Notes: generated by a model not told the origin, from the sequence alone. Shown: positions 50,736 to 60,931, numbered from the stretch's first letter. The stretch: 64,000 bases of DNA from Flavobacterium sp. RSP15 (GCF_003968755.1 NZ_RYDL01000002.1:248001-312000), one strand, 5' to 3'. Program-made: numbers and translations.

Positions 50736-51719
50736 CTATTTTATATAGCTAGTAAAATCTTTGTGTTCCTCTTTCGAGAGTTCTTCTTTTGATAATGATT
50801 TAAAATAATCATAGGTTATTTTCATTCCTTCGGCACGATTCACTTTTGCTTCCCAACCTAACAAGTTTTTAGCTTTTGTGATATCCGGCTGTCTTTGTAA
50901 AGGATCATTAATGGGTAATGGAAAATAAACAACTTTCTGATTTGTTCCTGTTAACTTAATGATCTCCGATGCAAAATCTTTGATCGTAATTTCATCCGGA
51001 TTACCAATATTTACAGGAAGCGTATAATCCGAATGTAGCAATCTATAGATTCCTTCAACTTGATCATCGACATAACAAAAGGAGCGGGTTTGCATTCCGT
51101 CTCCAAAAATGGTCAGGTCTTCGCCACGAAGTGCCTGCCCAATAAAGGCGGGGATAACCCTACCGTCATTTAATCTCATTCTGGGCCCGTAGGTATTAAA
51201 GATTCGAACGATTCTGGTTTCTACAGCATGAAACGTATGATATGCCATAGTTATTGATTCCTGAAACCGTTTGGCTTCATCGTAAACCCCTCTTGGGCCT
51301 ATGGTATTTACATTGCCGTAATATTCCTCAGTTTGGGGATGCACTAAAGGATCTCCATAAACTTCAGAAGTCGATGCGATAAGAATTCTTGATTTTTTCA
51401 CACGTGCCAAACCTAAAAGATTATGTGTTCCTAAAGAACCCACTTTTAAAGTTTGTATTGGAATTTTTAAGTAATCTATGGGACTTGCTGGTGAAGCAAA
51501 ATGTAGGATATAATCTAAATCACCCGGAACATAAACAAATTTAGTGATGTCATGGTGGTAAAATTCAAAGTTTTCAAGTTTGAATAAATGTGCTATGTTT
51601 TTCAGATCTCCCGTTATAAGATTATCCATACCAATAACAAAATAACCTTCTTTTATAAAACGATCACAAAGATGTGACCCTAAAAACCCAGCTGCTCCTG
51701 TAATAAGTATTCTTTTCAT
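50736..51719 (-). CDS. UDP-glucuronate decarboxylase-like SDR (UDP-xylose synthase type)
   Basis: The 327-aa extended SDR has the NAD-binding GAAGFLGSH (residues 8-16), [10 protein letters not shown] with Glu119, and the catalytic YDEAK (Tyr146, Lys150). Further family marks are [48 protein letters not shown]. The STSEVYGDP plus MRLNDGRVI combination is that of UDP-xylose synthase, which turns UDP-GlcA into UDP-xylose. A UDP-glucose dehydrogenase is not in the window. Dehydratase or epimerase activity is an alternative. Confidence 0.85.
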   Translation of the reverse strand: MKRILITGAAGFLGSHLCDRFIKEGYFVIGMDNLITGDLKNIAHLFKLENFEFYHHDITKFVYVPGDLDYILHFASPASPIDYLKIPIQTLKVGSLGTHNLLGLARVKKSRILIASTSEVYGDPLVHPQTEEYYGNVNTIGPRGVYDEAKRFQESITMAYHTFHAVETRIVRIFNTYGPRMRLNDGRVIPAFIGQALRGEDLTIFGDGMQTRSFCYVDDQVEGIYRLLHSDYTLPVNIGNPDEITIKDFASEIIKLTGTNQKVVYFPLPINDPLQRQPDITKAKNLLGWEAKVNRAEGMKITYDYFKSLSKEELSKEEHKDFTSYIK

Positions 51720-51723
51720 AAGT

Positions 51724-51731
51724 CAAATTTA
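51724..51731 (-). promoter_or_regulatory. candidate -7 promoter element of the UDP-xylose synthase-like gene
   Basis: On the minus strand this is TAAATTTG, fitting TAnnTTTG, only 5 bp from the start codon, which would give a nearly leaderless transcript. An ATTG at about 51756-51753 could be a weak -33 element. Confidence 0.4.
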
Positions 51732-51995
51732 TGCGTGCAAGGTATAAAAAAACAATTAACAAATTCTTATGATAATAATAGGATTTCATCATCTAAAAAT
51801 ATAATTTGCAAGCTCTTTTTAAAAAAGACTACATCCACTCAAAAATAAAAAACTAATCGAATAGCTTTTTTATCCTTTGTAAGGCTATTTTTAATTAATA
51901 CAAAATATTGAGAACAATACTAACGAATACCCTAAAGTTAGAAAAATAGAAAAAAATGTCCCCTCAAGGAAACTCTTAATTACTCAAAAATAAAA

Positions 51996-53315
51996 ATGAA
52001 TCAATTACGATTCTTGCTAAATAACCATCTTTTTATGAGTGCTTTTTATAAAGCAATCTCAGGCTTATGTCTATTTATTTCCATACCATTACTAATTCTA
52101 TATTTAGGCAGTACTAATTATGGCGTTTGGATCTTAGTTTTCACATTATTTCAATGGATTTTATTGATGGATTTTGGTCTGTCGAGTGTTCTAAAAACGG
52201 AAATTCCCAAATTACAACATACCGGTAATACACCATTAATCAATGCGTATATAAAATCGACTTATCTAATTTGTTGTTATATTTCTCTCGTCGTGTTTTT
52301 ATTATTTACTGCACTATTTCTCCTCTTTGATATTCATAACCTATTAAATATTTCATTTGAACGCACTTTTGTAATCAAGTTATTTCTGATTAATATATTT
52401 TTCTTTTGTGTCAATTTTGTACTAAACACCCATAAAGCATTGTTCATTAGTGTGCATAAAGGAAAGTTTGCAGAGCAATCCATAGCCGTGAACCAAATTG
52501 TTTTTTTGCTTTTTTTAGTTGTTCCTTTTGTTTTTTTTCCATCATTAAAAGCAGAATCTAAACTTTATTTAATCAGTTGTATTAATGGAATAGTGTGCAT
52601 AGTGATAAATAGTATCTATTCAGTCTATTTTTTCAAAACCGAAAACTTCAGTCTTTTTAGTACTCAAAAAACCCCAAAACAATATAGAAAAAGTATGTAC
52701 TCTTTAGGTTCTAAATATATGCTTATTCAAGTGGGAACTTTATTCCTGTTTTCATCTGATAATTATATTCTGGCTTATTTTTTTGGTCCCAAAGAAATTG
52801 TGCTTTATGAAATTGTTACTAAATATTTTCAGTTTCCTTTAATGATTTTAACAGCGGGAATGGCTCCTTTATGGTCCTTATTTGCAAACAAATATTTAGA
52901 GAAAAACAAAATTTGGCTGGAAAAAAGTTTCAGAAAATTTAATACTATTTATCCGTTATTGCTTTTGGGCATTGCTTTGTGTTTAGTGCTTGCAAATCCA
53001 ATTATGAAAATTTGGATATCTAACGATTTTATTGTACCACATTTTTTACTAATCGTCGTTGCAATAATGACAGCATTACGAATATTTACCACTTTCTACA
53101 GTTACTTTTTTAACGGCATTGGAAATTTAAAGAGTTATTTAGTACTTTTAGCCTTAAGTGTTGTTTTGAAAGTTCCACTCTCTTATCTATTTATAAAACT
53201 AAATTTTGGGCTTTCAAGTGTTGTTTTATCGTCAGTAACGTGTCTTTTAGTATGGTGTATCGTACAGCCCCTAGAAGCCTATAAAATAGTTTCAAACATT
53301 AAAAAAAATGAATAA
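51996..53315 (+). CDS. polysaccharide flippase (Wzx-like, MOP superfamily)
   Basis: The 439-aa protein is almost wholly membrane, with 12 or more helices, beginning LNNHLFMSAFYKAISGLCLFISIPLLILYLGSTNYGVWILVFTLFQWILLMDFGLSSVLKTEI, the usual Wzx start. It should flip lipid-linked repeat units to the periplasm. It heads a plus-strand run of three with an FkbM methyltransferase (8-bp overlap) and a polymerase-like protein, in a divergent layout from the UDP-xylose synthase-like gene. Confidence 0.88.
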   Translation: MNQLRFLLNNHLFMSAFYKAISGLCLFISIPLLILYLGSTNYGVWILVFTLFQWILLMDFGLSSVLKTEIPKLQHTGNTPLINAYIKSTYLICCYISLVVFLLFTALFLLFDIHNLLNISFERTFVIKLFLINIFFFCVNFVLNTHKALFISVHKGKFAEQSIAVNQIVFLLFLVVPFVFFPSLKAESKLYLISCINGIVCIVINSIYSVYFFKTENFSLFSTQKTPKQYRKSMYSLGSKYMLIQVGTLFLFSSDNYILAYFFGPKEIVLYEIVTKYFQFPLMILTAGMAPLWSLFANKYLEKNKIWLEKSFRKFNTIYPLLLLGIALCLVLANPIMKIWISNDFIVPHFLLIVVAIMTALRIFTTFYSYFFNGIGNLKSYLVLLALSVVLKVPLSYLFIKLNFGLSSVVLSSVTCLLVWCIVQPLEAYKIVSNIKKNE

Positions 53316-54045
53316 GTTTATCTACGAGAATAAAAGTTTTTTATTACAATTAAAACGCTTTTTAAATTCCTTCTTTAGAATTGAAATCATAAAATATCCA
53401 ACTGACGAGCTTTCAAGAAGGATCGCATTATTACAACATCATGATATCAATGTTATTATCGATATTGGGGCTAATATTGGACAATATGGTGCCGAGATGA
53501 GAAATTTGGGCTTCAATGGTGAAATTATTTCTTTTGAGCCTATGAAAAAAGCATTTGATGCGCTTAAAAAAATTTCGTCTAATGATCCTAAGTGGACGGT
53601 ATTCAATTACTCCATCGGAGAAAGAGACGGACAAACTAGCATAAACATTGCTAAAAACTCTGTAAGCAGTTCTCTTCTTAATCCGCTTCCGCAGCTTACC
53701 TTAAGTGCTCCTGCAGCAAGGTCTATTGCTGTAGAAATTATAGGTATTCATAAATTAGATACTGTTTTTGATACTTTGAATTTAAAACATAAAAATATCT
53801 ATATGAAAATAGATACCCAAGGATACGAAGAAATGGTATTACTTGGAGCTAAGGATTCATTGAAGCATGTTAAGGGAATTCAAATAGAAATGGCTTTTAT
53901 TCCATCTTATGATGGCGCAGTCACTTTTGACAAGATGAAAAACAAATTGAATGTACTGGGGTATGAATTACTTGCCTTAGAAAATGGTTTTTATGACAAG
54001 GAAACAGGAAAACAGCTAGAAGTCGACGGCATCTTTTATAAATAA
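53308..54045 (+). CDS. FkbM family methyltransferase
   Basis: The 245-aa protein has the SAM-binding NVIIDIGANIGQYGAEMRNLGFNGEIISFEPM, and IYMKIDTQGYEEMVLLGAKDSLKHVKGIQIEMAF. FkbM-type methyltransferases methylate sugars on O- or N-linked glycans and lipids. It overlaps the end of the flippase gene by 8 bp and precedes the polymerase gene by 13 bp, so it is part of the same unit and probably modifies the repeat unit. Confidence 0.92.
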   Translation: MNKFIYENKSFLLQLKRFLNSFFRIEIIKYPTDELSRRIALLQHHDINVIIDIGANIGQYGAEMRNLGFNGEIISFEPMKKAFDALKKISSNDPKWTVFNYSIGERDGQTSINIAKNSVSSSLLNPLPQLTLSAPAARSIAVEIIGIHKLDTVFDTLNLKHKNIYMKIDTQGYEEMVLLGAKDSLKHVKGIQIEMAFIPSYDGAVTFDKMKNKLNVLGYELLALENGFYDKETGKQLEVDGIFYK

Positions 54046-54058
54046 GAACTATTGTGTA

Positions 54059-55225
54059 ATGAAAATTTCAATAAAGAAATACCTACTTTTCTCTTCCGTA
54101 TTTGCCATTTTTACAGAAGCGTTCTTCTTTAATTTTGTTATCGATTGGAAATTCCTCTATTTGATCTTACTTGTAAATTATTATTTATTATTTAAAATAA
54201 AAAAAATTGCTTTAAACCTTTATTTTGCAGTATTACTTTTATTTTTTTTATTCCATGGTTTTCTAATGTATTCCATTATTGGTATTCCATACAATTATAT
54301 GGTTTCACAAATTATTGGCATCACAATCATTGGAACTTATTATTACAATTTTATTTCTCTTTACAAAAAAGAAGAAATAATGAATATGTATCTCAAAATT
54401 GCTTTTTTTGTTGCTGTCATTGGCTATCCGCTATACTTTTTAAATATCAATTTAAATGACGGCCGTTTGCAAAGTATTTTCAAGGAACCTGCTCATTATG
54501 TAATCGTAATTATTCCGGCTTGTTATTATTATTTGAAAGATAAAAATTATATAAATTTTTCAATCGTATTTGGCACTCTTATACTCTCTAATTCTTCATT
54601 AGGATATATTGGTTGTGCATTAATGTTTATAATCCCTAATTTAACCATGAAAAGAGCGGGGATTTTCATGACATTAATACCTGTAGTTGCCATGATCTTT
54701 TTCTTTGTTTATAGAGAATTCCCTTTTTTCAAACTCCGCGTCGATGATACGTATAATTCATTGAATGTGATTAATACCGGGAAATTTAACGAAGATACTA
54801 ATCTAAGTTCTTATGTTTTAATCAGTAATTTATACATCGCCAAAAAGAACACTACGGATCACCCTTTAGGAAGTGGAATAGGAAGCCATCATTATATGCA
54901 CACGAAACGATATTTAAAAGAAATGAGGCCCCCGGAGTATCTGAGAACGCAAAAAAAAGAAACGGCTAATTCCTTTGACGCTAATTCTTTATTTACAAGA
55001 ATTTGTTCTGAGTTTGGAATTTTAGGTTTTCTTTTTTTAGTATTTGTCCTTTATAAAGCCTCAAAGTGTTTTCAATCAGAAGAATTATACTTCGCTCAGG
55101 GAATTTTTATTTATATATTGCTCAAGCTTTTGAGAGATGGAACCTATTTTCCTCCTGAATTCTTTATGTTTATCTGGTTGTTTTATATTTATTATAAAGA
55201 TAATAAAAAAACAAAAATTCATTAA
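54059..55225 (+). CDS. O-antigen polymerase-like membrane protein (Wzy candidate)
   Basis: This 388-aa protein has about ten membrane helices and a large periplasmic loop containing KKNTTDHPLGSGIGSHHYMHTKRYLKEMRPP, a feature of Wzy-type polymerases. It would polymerise flipped repeat units. Sequence identity among such polymerases is low, so the call rests on topology and on lying with a flippase and FkbM gene. A second candidate is at 58283-59518. Confidence 0.7.
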   Translation: MKISIKKYLLFSSVFAIFTEAFFFNFVIDWKFLYLILLVNYYLLFKIKKIALNLYFAVLLLFFLFHGFLMYSIIGIPYNYMVSQIIGITIIGTYYYNFISLYKKEEIMNMYLKIAFFVAVIGYPLYFLNINLNDGRLQSIFKEPAHYVIVIIPACYYYLKDKNYINFSIVFGTLILSNSSLGYIGCALMFIIPNLTMKRAGIFMTLIPVVAMIFFFVYREFPFFKLRVDDTYNSLNVINTGKFNEDTNLSSYVLISNLYIAKKNTTDHPLGSGIGSHHYMHTKRYLKEMRPPEYLRTQKKETANSFDANSLFTRICSEFGILGFLFLVFVLYKASKCFQSEELYFAQGIFIYILLKLLRDGTYFPPEFFMFIWLFYIYYKDNKKTKIH

Positions 55226-55252
55226 TTTTTTCTTTTTTAAGGAATCGGGTTA

Positions 55253-56344
55253 TTAATAAATCTCTTTATAAAACTCATAGGTTTCTTTACAGCATTTGTC
55301 CCAACTAAAAAATTCCGCTTGAAGAAAGCCTTTTTCTGTTATTTCTTTTCTAAAGTTTGATTCAGACAGTCTAGCCAATGCTTTTTTAAATAACCCTATG
55401 TTTAACTCCTTGAATAAAATGGCGGCCTCTCCAGAAACTTCCATAATAGAGGAGTTTTGCAGAGCAAGTACTGGGCAACCCGCTTTCATTGCCTCAATTA
55501 TAGGAATACCAAAACCTTCGTAACTTGAAGGATAAAGTAAGGCATGCGCAAAGTTATACAGTATGTTTAATTCTGAATTTTTTACGTCACTTACAACACA
55601 GGTTCGTTTTAACGTTTCTTTGTCAAATAAATTCAGCTCACTTCTAGTCAAACTAGGGCCCACTATAACAAGTTTAATCGCGGGTATTTCTTTTAAAAGT
55701 TTGATTACAAAGGAGAAGTTTTTATAATTTATTCTACCTCCCACAAATAACACATAAGGGTCATCAATACCAATAGCATTTAAATACTTCTCTGATGCAT
55801 ATCGTTCCTCAATAAGTGGATAATAGTCATTACTTACTCCATTATAGATAATCGCAACTTTTTGATTCTTACTTGGGCTACAGAATTTTTTTAAATCCTG
55901 GTATGTGTTTCCTGAAATACAAATTATTCCTTTTGATCTTTTAATAGCACTATATTTCATCTTATTATGCACTAGTCTTTTAATAAAACTGGAATAATAA
56001 TTATGGGTAAAGTCGTGTAAAGTAGTAATCTCAGAAAAAAAAACACTCCCAGTTACTGGCCTGTAATAACTGGAATGATACAAAAAATAATCTTTAGTCT
56101 TTATCTCAACCGGGGATAACCTTCTTTTTATGGAAGACTTTATAAGTGAGTTATTAAGGATTATTTTGTTCTCTGGGATTAAGAGTTGTTGTCTATGAAA
56201 ATTTAATTTACAATTGTATTCCTCATAAAACGAGACTTGATCTTCTTGATTTTCTAAAAGATATTTTGACAATTCAAACCAATAATTAGAAACACCGCCT
56301 TGGGTAACATTGGAATAAATTATATTATCTAGGGTTATTTTCAT
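55253..56344 (-). CDS. glycosyltransferase family 1/4
   Basis: The start at 56344 (MKITLDNIIYSNVTQGGVSNYWFELSKYLL) is chosen over an in-frame ATG at 56401, since the extra 19 residues run through a terminator hairpin and lack family sequence. The 363-aa GT-B protein has the donor-site region YVLFVGGRINYKNFSFVIKLLKEI and SSYEGFGIPIIEAMKAGCPVLALQNSSIMEVSGEAAILF with the E-x7-E motif. It transfers a nucleotide sugar to the growing repeat unit. The upstream gene is separated by a terminator. Confidence 0.9.
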   Translation of the reverse strand: MKITLDNIIYSNVTQGGVSNYWFELSKYLLENQEDQVSFYEEYNCKLNFHRQQLLIPENKIILNNSLIKSSIKRRLSPVEIKTKDYFLYHSSYYRPVTGSVFFSEITTLHDFTHNYYSSFIKRLVHNKMKYSAIKRSKGIICISGNTYQDLKKFCSPSKNQKVAIIYNGVSNDYYPLIEERYASEKYLNAIGIDDPYVLFVGGRINYKNFSFVIKLLKEIPAIKLVIVGPSLTRSELNLFDKETLKRTCVVSDVKNSELNILYNFAHALLYPSSYEGFGIPIIEAMKAGCPVLALQNSSIMEVSGEAAILFKELNIGLFKKALARLSESNFRKEITEKGFLQAEFFSWDKCCKETYEFYKEIY

Positions 56345-56347
56345 AAA

Positions 56348-56375
56348 TAAAAAAAGACATTCTAAAAATGTCTTT
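56348..56375 (-). terminator. terminator between a lipoprotein gene and the GT4 gene
   Basis: On the minus strand, AAAGACATT (56375-56367), a five-base loop and AATGTCTTT (56361-56353) are followed by a T-run. It ends the upstream lipoprotein transcript just before the GT4 start codon. Confidence 0.85.
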
Positions 56376-56402
56376 AAGTGTGTGATTTGAATATAGTTCA
56401 AA

Positions 56403-56933
56403 TTACATTTCTGTAAGTTTAGACTCTAACCCTTGATTTCCTAATACTCTAGGAGTATAACTGTCTTTTACAGAAATAAATTTAAACCCTTTTAAGGTAT
56501 CGTCCCAAGAAACATTTTCATTAAAATTTAAATATTTTGAAAAATCAACTTGTTGAATATCAAAAATATTCTCGTTTCGCTTTATTCTGAATTTACTTAA
56601 TAAAACCGTTTCTTGATCAGGATTATTGCTCAAGTTGATCCTAAAGTTTTCAAGAATAACATTGCCTGGTAATTGTATCGTAATATTTTGAATCGAGTCT
56701 GATCCAGTAATGGCTTGCTTAATAGCTTGTTCATTAGTGCATTCAAAACCATTTTGAGTGTAGTAAAAAACTATAGAATCATTTTTTTTATAAACCGCAT
56801 CCATAACTACAGAAAAATTTCCTTTATCAGAAATTACTTCTTCATTCGTTGTTTCTACATTTTCTTTTTTCTTATCACCTCCACAAGACAATAACACAAT
56901 ACTACTTAAAAACAATAGAACTACTTTTTTCAT
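56403..56933 (-). CDS. lipoprotein of unknown function
   Basis: The start at 56933 (MKKVVLLFLSSIVLLSC) opens a textbook lipoprotein signal with lipobox LLSC; the longer frame from 56957 only adds MHHKKSIK. The remaining 160 residues include KGNFSVVMDAVYKKNDSIVFYYTQNGFECTNEQAI and VILENFRINLSNNPDQETVLLSKFRI, a beta-rich domain with no family I recognise. It sits inside the polysaccharide locus, alone on its own transcript. Confidence 0.8.
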   Translation of the reverse strand: MKKVVLLFLSSIVLLSCGGDKKKENVETTNEEVISDKGNFSVVMDAVYKKNDSIVFYYTQNGFECTNEQAIKQAITGSDSIQNITIQLPGNVILENFRINLSNNPDQETVLLSKFRIKRNENIFDIQQVDFSKYLNFNENVSWDDTLKGFKFISVKDSYTPRVLGNQGLESKLTEM

Positions 56934-56954
56934 TTTTATACTTTTTTTATGATG

Positions 56955-56962
56955 CAAATGTA
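56955..56962 (-). promoter_or_regulatory. candidate -7 promoter element of the lipoprotein gene
   Basis: On the minus strand this is TACATTTG, fitting TAnnTTTG, 21 bp upstream of the chosen start (56933). It overlaps the longer in-frame start at 56957, which supports the shorter start. The -33 region is an A/T tract without a clear TTTG. Confidence 0.5.
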
Positions 56963-57050
56963 TTATTTTTTTTTATATATTTTTAAATATTTTTAATTAC
57001 TAAAAATATTCTAATAGTATATATTTACATCCTTAAAAAGCGTGGGGCTA

Positions 57051-58286
57051 ATGACTAAAATTAAAACTATTACTGTAATTACAGCTTTTTTTTATCCAGA
57101 GGATACTGCCATAGGACTCTATACAACTCAATTTGCTCGTTTTCTTGAAAAAAAAGGATATCGTGTTGTAATTATCACTGGTTTTCCTAATTATCCTCAG
57201 TGGAAAATCCATCAAAACTACGTCAATTTCCCTTCTTTCTTTACAGAAACTGTTGATAACATCGAAATTATTAGATACAAACAATACGTTCCTGAAATAG
57301 TGAATCTAAAGGGCCGATTAATGATGATGTTTGATTTATTTTATGGAACCTGTATAAACTTACGAAAAATCAAAAACACTGATTTAGTAATTTGTATAGT
57401 TCCATTCACAATTTGTATTTTACCAGCATTACTTTTATCGAAAGTAAAAAAAGCAAAACTTTGGATCCATATTCAAGACTTTGAGTTTGATTTAGCCCTA
57501 GATTCCGGAATAATAAAAAACAATACTTTATTCTTTATGCTATTTAAAAAAAGCGTGATGGCATTTGAAAAAAAAATGATGAATTCAGCCGCTATAGTTA
57601 GCAGCATCAGCGCAAGTATGATAGATAAAATCAAGCAAAAATCAATTAAAACTGACTCTTTTTATTTTCCAAATTGGGTGTCATCAGAAATAATCAATCC
57701 TGAAACCAGTACAAAACATTCCATACTAAATTACGATAAATTCACCTTGCTGTATTCCGGAAATATTGGAGAGAAACAAGACTGGGATTTTTTAAAAAAA
57801 TTATGTGTTCTAATACTCCCAGATGAAAATATTGAAATTGTAATCGTTGGTGACGGTGCCTATAAAAATAATCTAAAAGAGAAATTAAAATCATTTCCCT
57901 TTGTTCGCTACTTTGATCCTGTCCCTTATCTGGAACTAAACGATTTACTTTGTTCCGCAAACGTTCATTTTTTATTTCAAAAAATAGATGTTGTTGACAC
58001 TATTATGCCTTCAAAAATTCTTGGAATGATGGCAAGCAAAAAACCTTCACTAATTTCCGGAAATGAAAATTCTGAAGTGTTAACTATTATAAATCAATCT
58101 GGAGGTGGTTTCTATTTCTTTGAAAATGATGTCAAAGGTGTTTACAAAACAATTCTAAAATTAAAAAACAATTCAACTCTTTGCGAAGATATTGGACAAA
58201 AAGCCCGAAGTTTTGTTTTGAATACGTTTTCTGAACAGGAAATACTTGAGAATTTCAATTCTAAAATAAAAAGCGTCCTATCGTGA
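57051..58286 (+). CDS. glycosyltransferase family 4 (WbuB-like)
   Basis: The ATG at 57051 (MTKIKTITVITAFFYPEDTAIGLYTTQFARFLEKKGYRVVIITGFPNYPQWK) is chosen over the upstream GTG. The roughly 410-aa protein is a GT-B with TLLYSGNIGEKQDWDFLKKLC and MPSKILGMMASKKPSLISGNENSEVLTII as the donor site; the fingerprint YPEDTAIG and SGNIG is that of WbuB-type enzymes. It transfers a sugar within the repeat unit. Its stop overlaps the next gene's start by 4 bp, so the two are coupled. Confidence 0.9.
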   Translation: MTKIKTITVITAFFYPEDTAIGLYTTQFARFLEKKGYRVVIITGFPNYPQWKIHQNYVNFPSFFTETVDNIEIIRYKQYVPEIVNLKGRLMMMFDLFYGTCINLRKIKNTDLVICIVPFTICILPALLLSKVKKAKLWIHIQDFEFDLALDSGIIKNNTLFFMLFKKSVMAFEKKMMNSAAIVSSISASMIDKIKQKSIKTDSFYFPNWVSSEIINPETSTKHSILNYDKFTLLYSGNIGEKQDWDFLKKLCVLILPDENIEIVIVGDGAYKNNLKEKLKSFPFVRYFDPVPYLELNDLLCSANVHFLFQKIDVVDTIMPSKILGMMASKKPSLISGNENSEVLTIINQSGGGFYFFENDVKGVYKTILKLKNNSTLCEDIGQKARSFVLNTFSEQEILENFNSKIKSVLS

Positions 58287-59518
58287 AAAACTTAACTTTA
58301 AAATTATTTCCTGTATTGTTATCCCTGCTGTTTATCTTTCCTTTGCTAAAGGAAAGTATTTCCAGTTTTATAATCATTCTTATTTGTATAAATACCATTT
58401 GCTATAAAATAGCGTCCAAAGAGTATTCGTTTATAGACTATAAAACAGCGCTGCTCACAATTCCTTTTTGGATTATCTTAGTCAATAGTGTTTTTGTCAA
58501 TACTTTTGGAAAAAGTATTACTCCACTACGACACGCTCTTTTTTTTCTGATTATTCCCGTTTTTTTTTCTTTGATTCCAAAACAGTTCTTTACGCTAGAA
58601 AAAATTAATTCATACCTTACAATTTTAAAAAAAACCTGTTTATTAATTGCTGTAATCTATATTTTTAGCTTTTTCATCAATCGCCCTTCTTCAGAATTTT
58701 TTGTTGTTTTTCAGAATGTTTCTAGTTTTAGAAATTATATTTATTATGATTTTACTCTTTTTACCATCCATCCTACTTATTACACGACAATATTAATCCT
58801 ATGTGCAGCACATTCTTTTAATCGCGTTTTAAACGATAAAAAATATATTGAACTTTTATACATACTGTTCTTTTTATTAATCTCTTTTTTGCTATTAACC
58901 CGACTTACTATTATCCTGTTCGTATTAGTATTAATAGGAATGTTGTTGTTTAGAGGAAAAATAGAAACAAAACAAAGGGTCGTTCTTACAGCTATTACTA
59001 TAGGGCTCATTACTGCGCTTTCACTGCTGACTCCTGGAATTAAAACGCGATTTATTGAACTTTATAACAGTTACAATAAACCTCCCGTGAATGTAAGTTA
59101 TGATTCAACAAATATCAGAAAAGCAATTTTAGATTGTTCCATTACTATATCCAAAGAAAATTTTTTATACGGTATTGGTTTCGAAAACCTTCAGGCTAAA
59201 TTAAATGAATGCTATGGCGAACATTATGACTCGAGTTTTTATAAGTCTCAAAATTATCTGACTCATAATTATTATTTCTATATACTCGTTTCAAGCGGCA
59301 TTATAGGATTCTTATTCTATATCTGTTACTTAATTTTCGTGATACAAACCTGTTTGAAAACAAATGTATTTCTTTTTAAAATTTTTCTTTTTAGTACTCT
59401 GATTGTATGCCTTATTGAAGATTATTTATACAGGCACTATGGTGTTTTATATTTTAACTTGCTACTGATCTGTTTTATTCAATACCACAAAAACTATAAC
59501 TCCAATAAATTAACCTGA
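58283..59518 (+). CDS. O-antigen ligase/polymerase family membrane protein
   Basis: The 411-aa protein begins with a GTG and has about 11 membrane helices. The large periplasmic loop contains DSTNIRKAILDCSITISKENFLYGIGFENLQAKLNECYG and later SQNYLTHNYYFYILVSSGIIGFLFY, the features of the WaaL/O-antigen ligase (PF04932) family. The LTHNYY segment with a His matches the family's conserved loop. It may ligate the glycan to lipid A core or polymerise it. Translationally coupled to the GT4 gene upstream. Confidence 0.82.
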   Translation: MKNLTLKLFPVLLSLLFIFPLLKESISSFIIILICINTICYKIASKEYSFIDYKTALLTIPFWIILVNSVFVNTFGKSITPLRHALFFLIIPVFFSLIPKQFFTLEKINSYLTILKKTCLLIAVIYIFSFFINRPSSEFFVVFQNVSSFRNYIYYDFTLFTIHPTYYTTILILCAAHSFNRVLNDKKYIELLYILFFLLISFLLLTRLTIILFVLVLIGMLLFRGKIETKQRVVLTAITIGLITALSLLTPGIKTRFIELYNSYNKPPVNVSYDSTNIRKAILDCSITISKENFLYGIGFENLQAKLNECYGEHYDSSFYKSQNYLTHNYYFYILVSSGIIGFLFYICYLIFVIQTCLKTNVFLFKIFLFSTLIVCLIEDYLYRHYGVLYFNLLLICFIQYHKNYNSNKLT

Positions 59519-59529
59519 TTTAAAATAAA

Positions 59530-60378
59530 TTATCCCTTTAGGCTATTCACCCAATTTTTTACCTCAACTCCAAAAATTATTTTGATCTTACTTTTTTCCA
59601 GAACACTATATTTTGGTCGTTCTGCAGGTGTTGGATAACTACTTGTAGGAATAGGCTGTAAATCAATGTTTATGTCATTATATTCAAATATTTTTTTGGC
59701 AAAATCAAACCAGCTGCAAGAACCTTCATTACTGAAATTGTAAATACCATAGGTGTTTGATTGAGGATTTAGAGAAGTCTGTATCATAATTTGCACCAAA
59801 AAATGCGCTAAATCGACCGCATTCGTTGGTGTTCCTATCTGATCATCCACAACGGATAAACAATCTCTTTCAGTTCCCAATCGCAACATGGTTTTCATAA
59901 AATTATTGGCGAATTGCGAATATACCCAGGAAGTCCTAACGATAAAATGTTCCTTTAGGACTTTTTGAATGGCTTTTTCTCCATCTAATTTAGTTTGACC
60001 GTAGGTGCTCTGCGGATTCGGAATATCTTCTTCTGTATAAGGTGTTTTTTTTGTCCCATCAAAAACAAAATCCGTAGAAGTATGAATTAATGTGGTTTTA
60101 AAATCCCGACACACTTCTGCCAAATTTCGTGTCCCATTCACATTAATTTCAAAAGCTTTATCAGGTTCACTTTCTGCTTTATCAACTGCAGTGTATGCCG
60201 CAGTATTGATGCAAAAATTAGGTTTTACTTTTGCGAAAACGAGCTCAATAGTTTCTTTTTGAGTAATGTCTACCGTTTTAGAATCACAAAAAACAAATTC
60301 AATTTCAGGATAAACTGTAGCGATAAACTGCAAGGATTGCCCAACTTGTCCATTAGCCCCTGTTACAAGCACTACCAT
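59530..60378 (-). CDS. rfbD: dTDP-4-dehydrorhamnose reductase
   Basis: RmlD makes dTDP-L-rhamnose in the last step of the pathway. The 282-aa SDR has VVLVTGANGQVGQSLQ, a middle INTAAYTAVDKAESEPDKAFEINVNGTRNLAE, STDFVFDGTKKTPYTEEDIPNPQSTYGQTKLDGE with the YxxxK catalytic pair, and FIVRTSWVYSQFANNFMKTML. It overlaps the end of rfbC by 7 bp. The rmlB dehydratase is not adjacent. Confidence 0.95.
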   Translation of the reverse strand: MVVLVTGANGQVGQSLQFIATVYPEIEFVFCDSKTVDITQKETIELVFAKVKPNFCINTAAYTAVDKAESEPDKAFEINVNGTRNLAEVCRDFKTTLIHTSTDFVFDGTKKTPYTEEDIPNPQSTYGQTKLDGEKAIQKVLKEHFIVRTSWVYSQFANNFMKTMLRLGTERDCLSVVDDQIGTPTNAVDLAHFLVQIMIQTSLNPQSNTYGIYNFSNEGSCSWFDFAKKIFEYNDINIDLQPIPTSSYPTPAERPKYSVLEKSKIKIIFGVEVKNWVNSLKG

Positions 60379-60923
60379 ACTTTTTTGGCGTTTTCTAAAG
60401 TTGGTAATACGTTATCTTTATAGGAAATAAGCAACTCTATTTCAGGGAATTGCCAATTTATAGTTAATTGAGGATCATTATAAATAATTCCTCCTTCAGA
60501 ATCTTTGTTATAAAAATTATCACATTTATAAAAAAAAGTGGCTGTTTCGCTCAGTACTAAAAAACCATGGGCAAAACCTCTTGGTACAAAAAACTGTTTT
60601 TGATTATCAGCCGAAAGTACAATGGCAATATGTTCACCAAATGTTTTTGAATTGGGTCTTATATCGACTGCAATATCCAATACTTCCCCTTGTAATACCC
60701 GCACCAGCTTTGCTTGAGCGTGAATTCCTGTTTGATAATGCAATCCGCGAAGCACTCCTTTTGTCGAAAAAGATTGATTGTCCTGCACAAAATGAACGTC
60801 TTGATGAACTCCTTTTTGAAAGGTATTCTCGTTGAAACTTTCCATAAAGTAACCCCTTTCATCATTGATGATTTTAGGTTCTATAATGTAACATCCCTCT
60901 AATGCAGTAGGTATAAAATTCAT
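60372..60923 (-). CDS. rfbC: dTDP-4-dehydrorhamnose 3,5-epimerase
   Basis: RmlC epimerises the keto-sugar at C3 and C5. The 183-aa cupin has IEPKIINDERGYFMESFNENTF, FVQDNQSFSTKGVLRGLHYQ with the catalytic His, RVLQGEVLDIAVDIRPNSKTFGEH, and FVPRGFAHGFLVLSETATFFYKCDNFYNKDSEGGI with the active-site Tyr region. It lies 8 bp downstream of rfbA and 7 bp overlapping rfbD. Confidence 0.96.
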   Translation of the reverse strand: MNFIPTALEGCYIIEPKIINDERGYFMESFNENTFQKGVHQDVHFVQDNQSFSTKGVLRGLHYQTGIHAQAKLVRVLQGEVLDIAVDIRPNSKTFGEHIAIVLSADNQKQFFVPRGFAHGFLVLSETATFFYKCDNFYNKDSEGGIIYNDPQLTINWQFPEIELLISYKDNVLPTLENAKKVW

Positions 60924-60931
60924 ACTTTAAT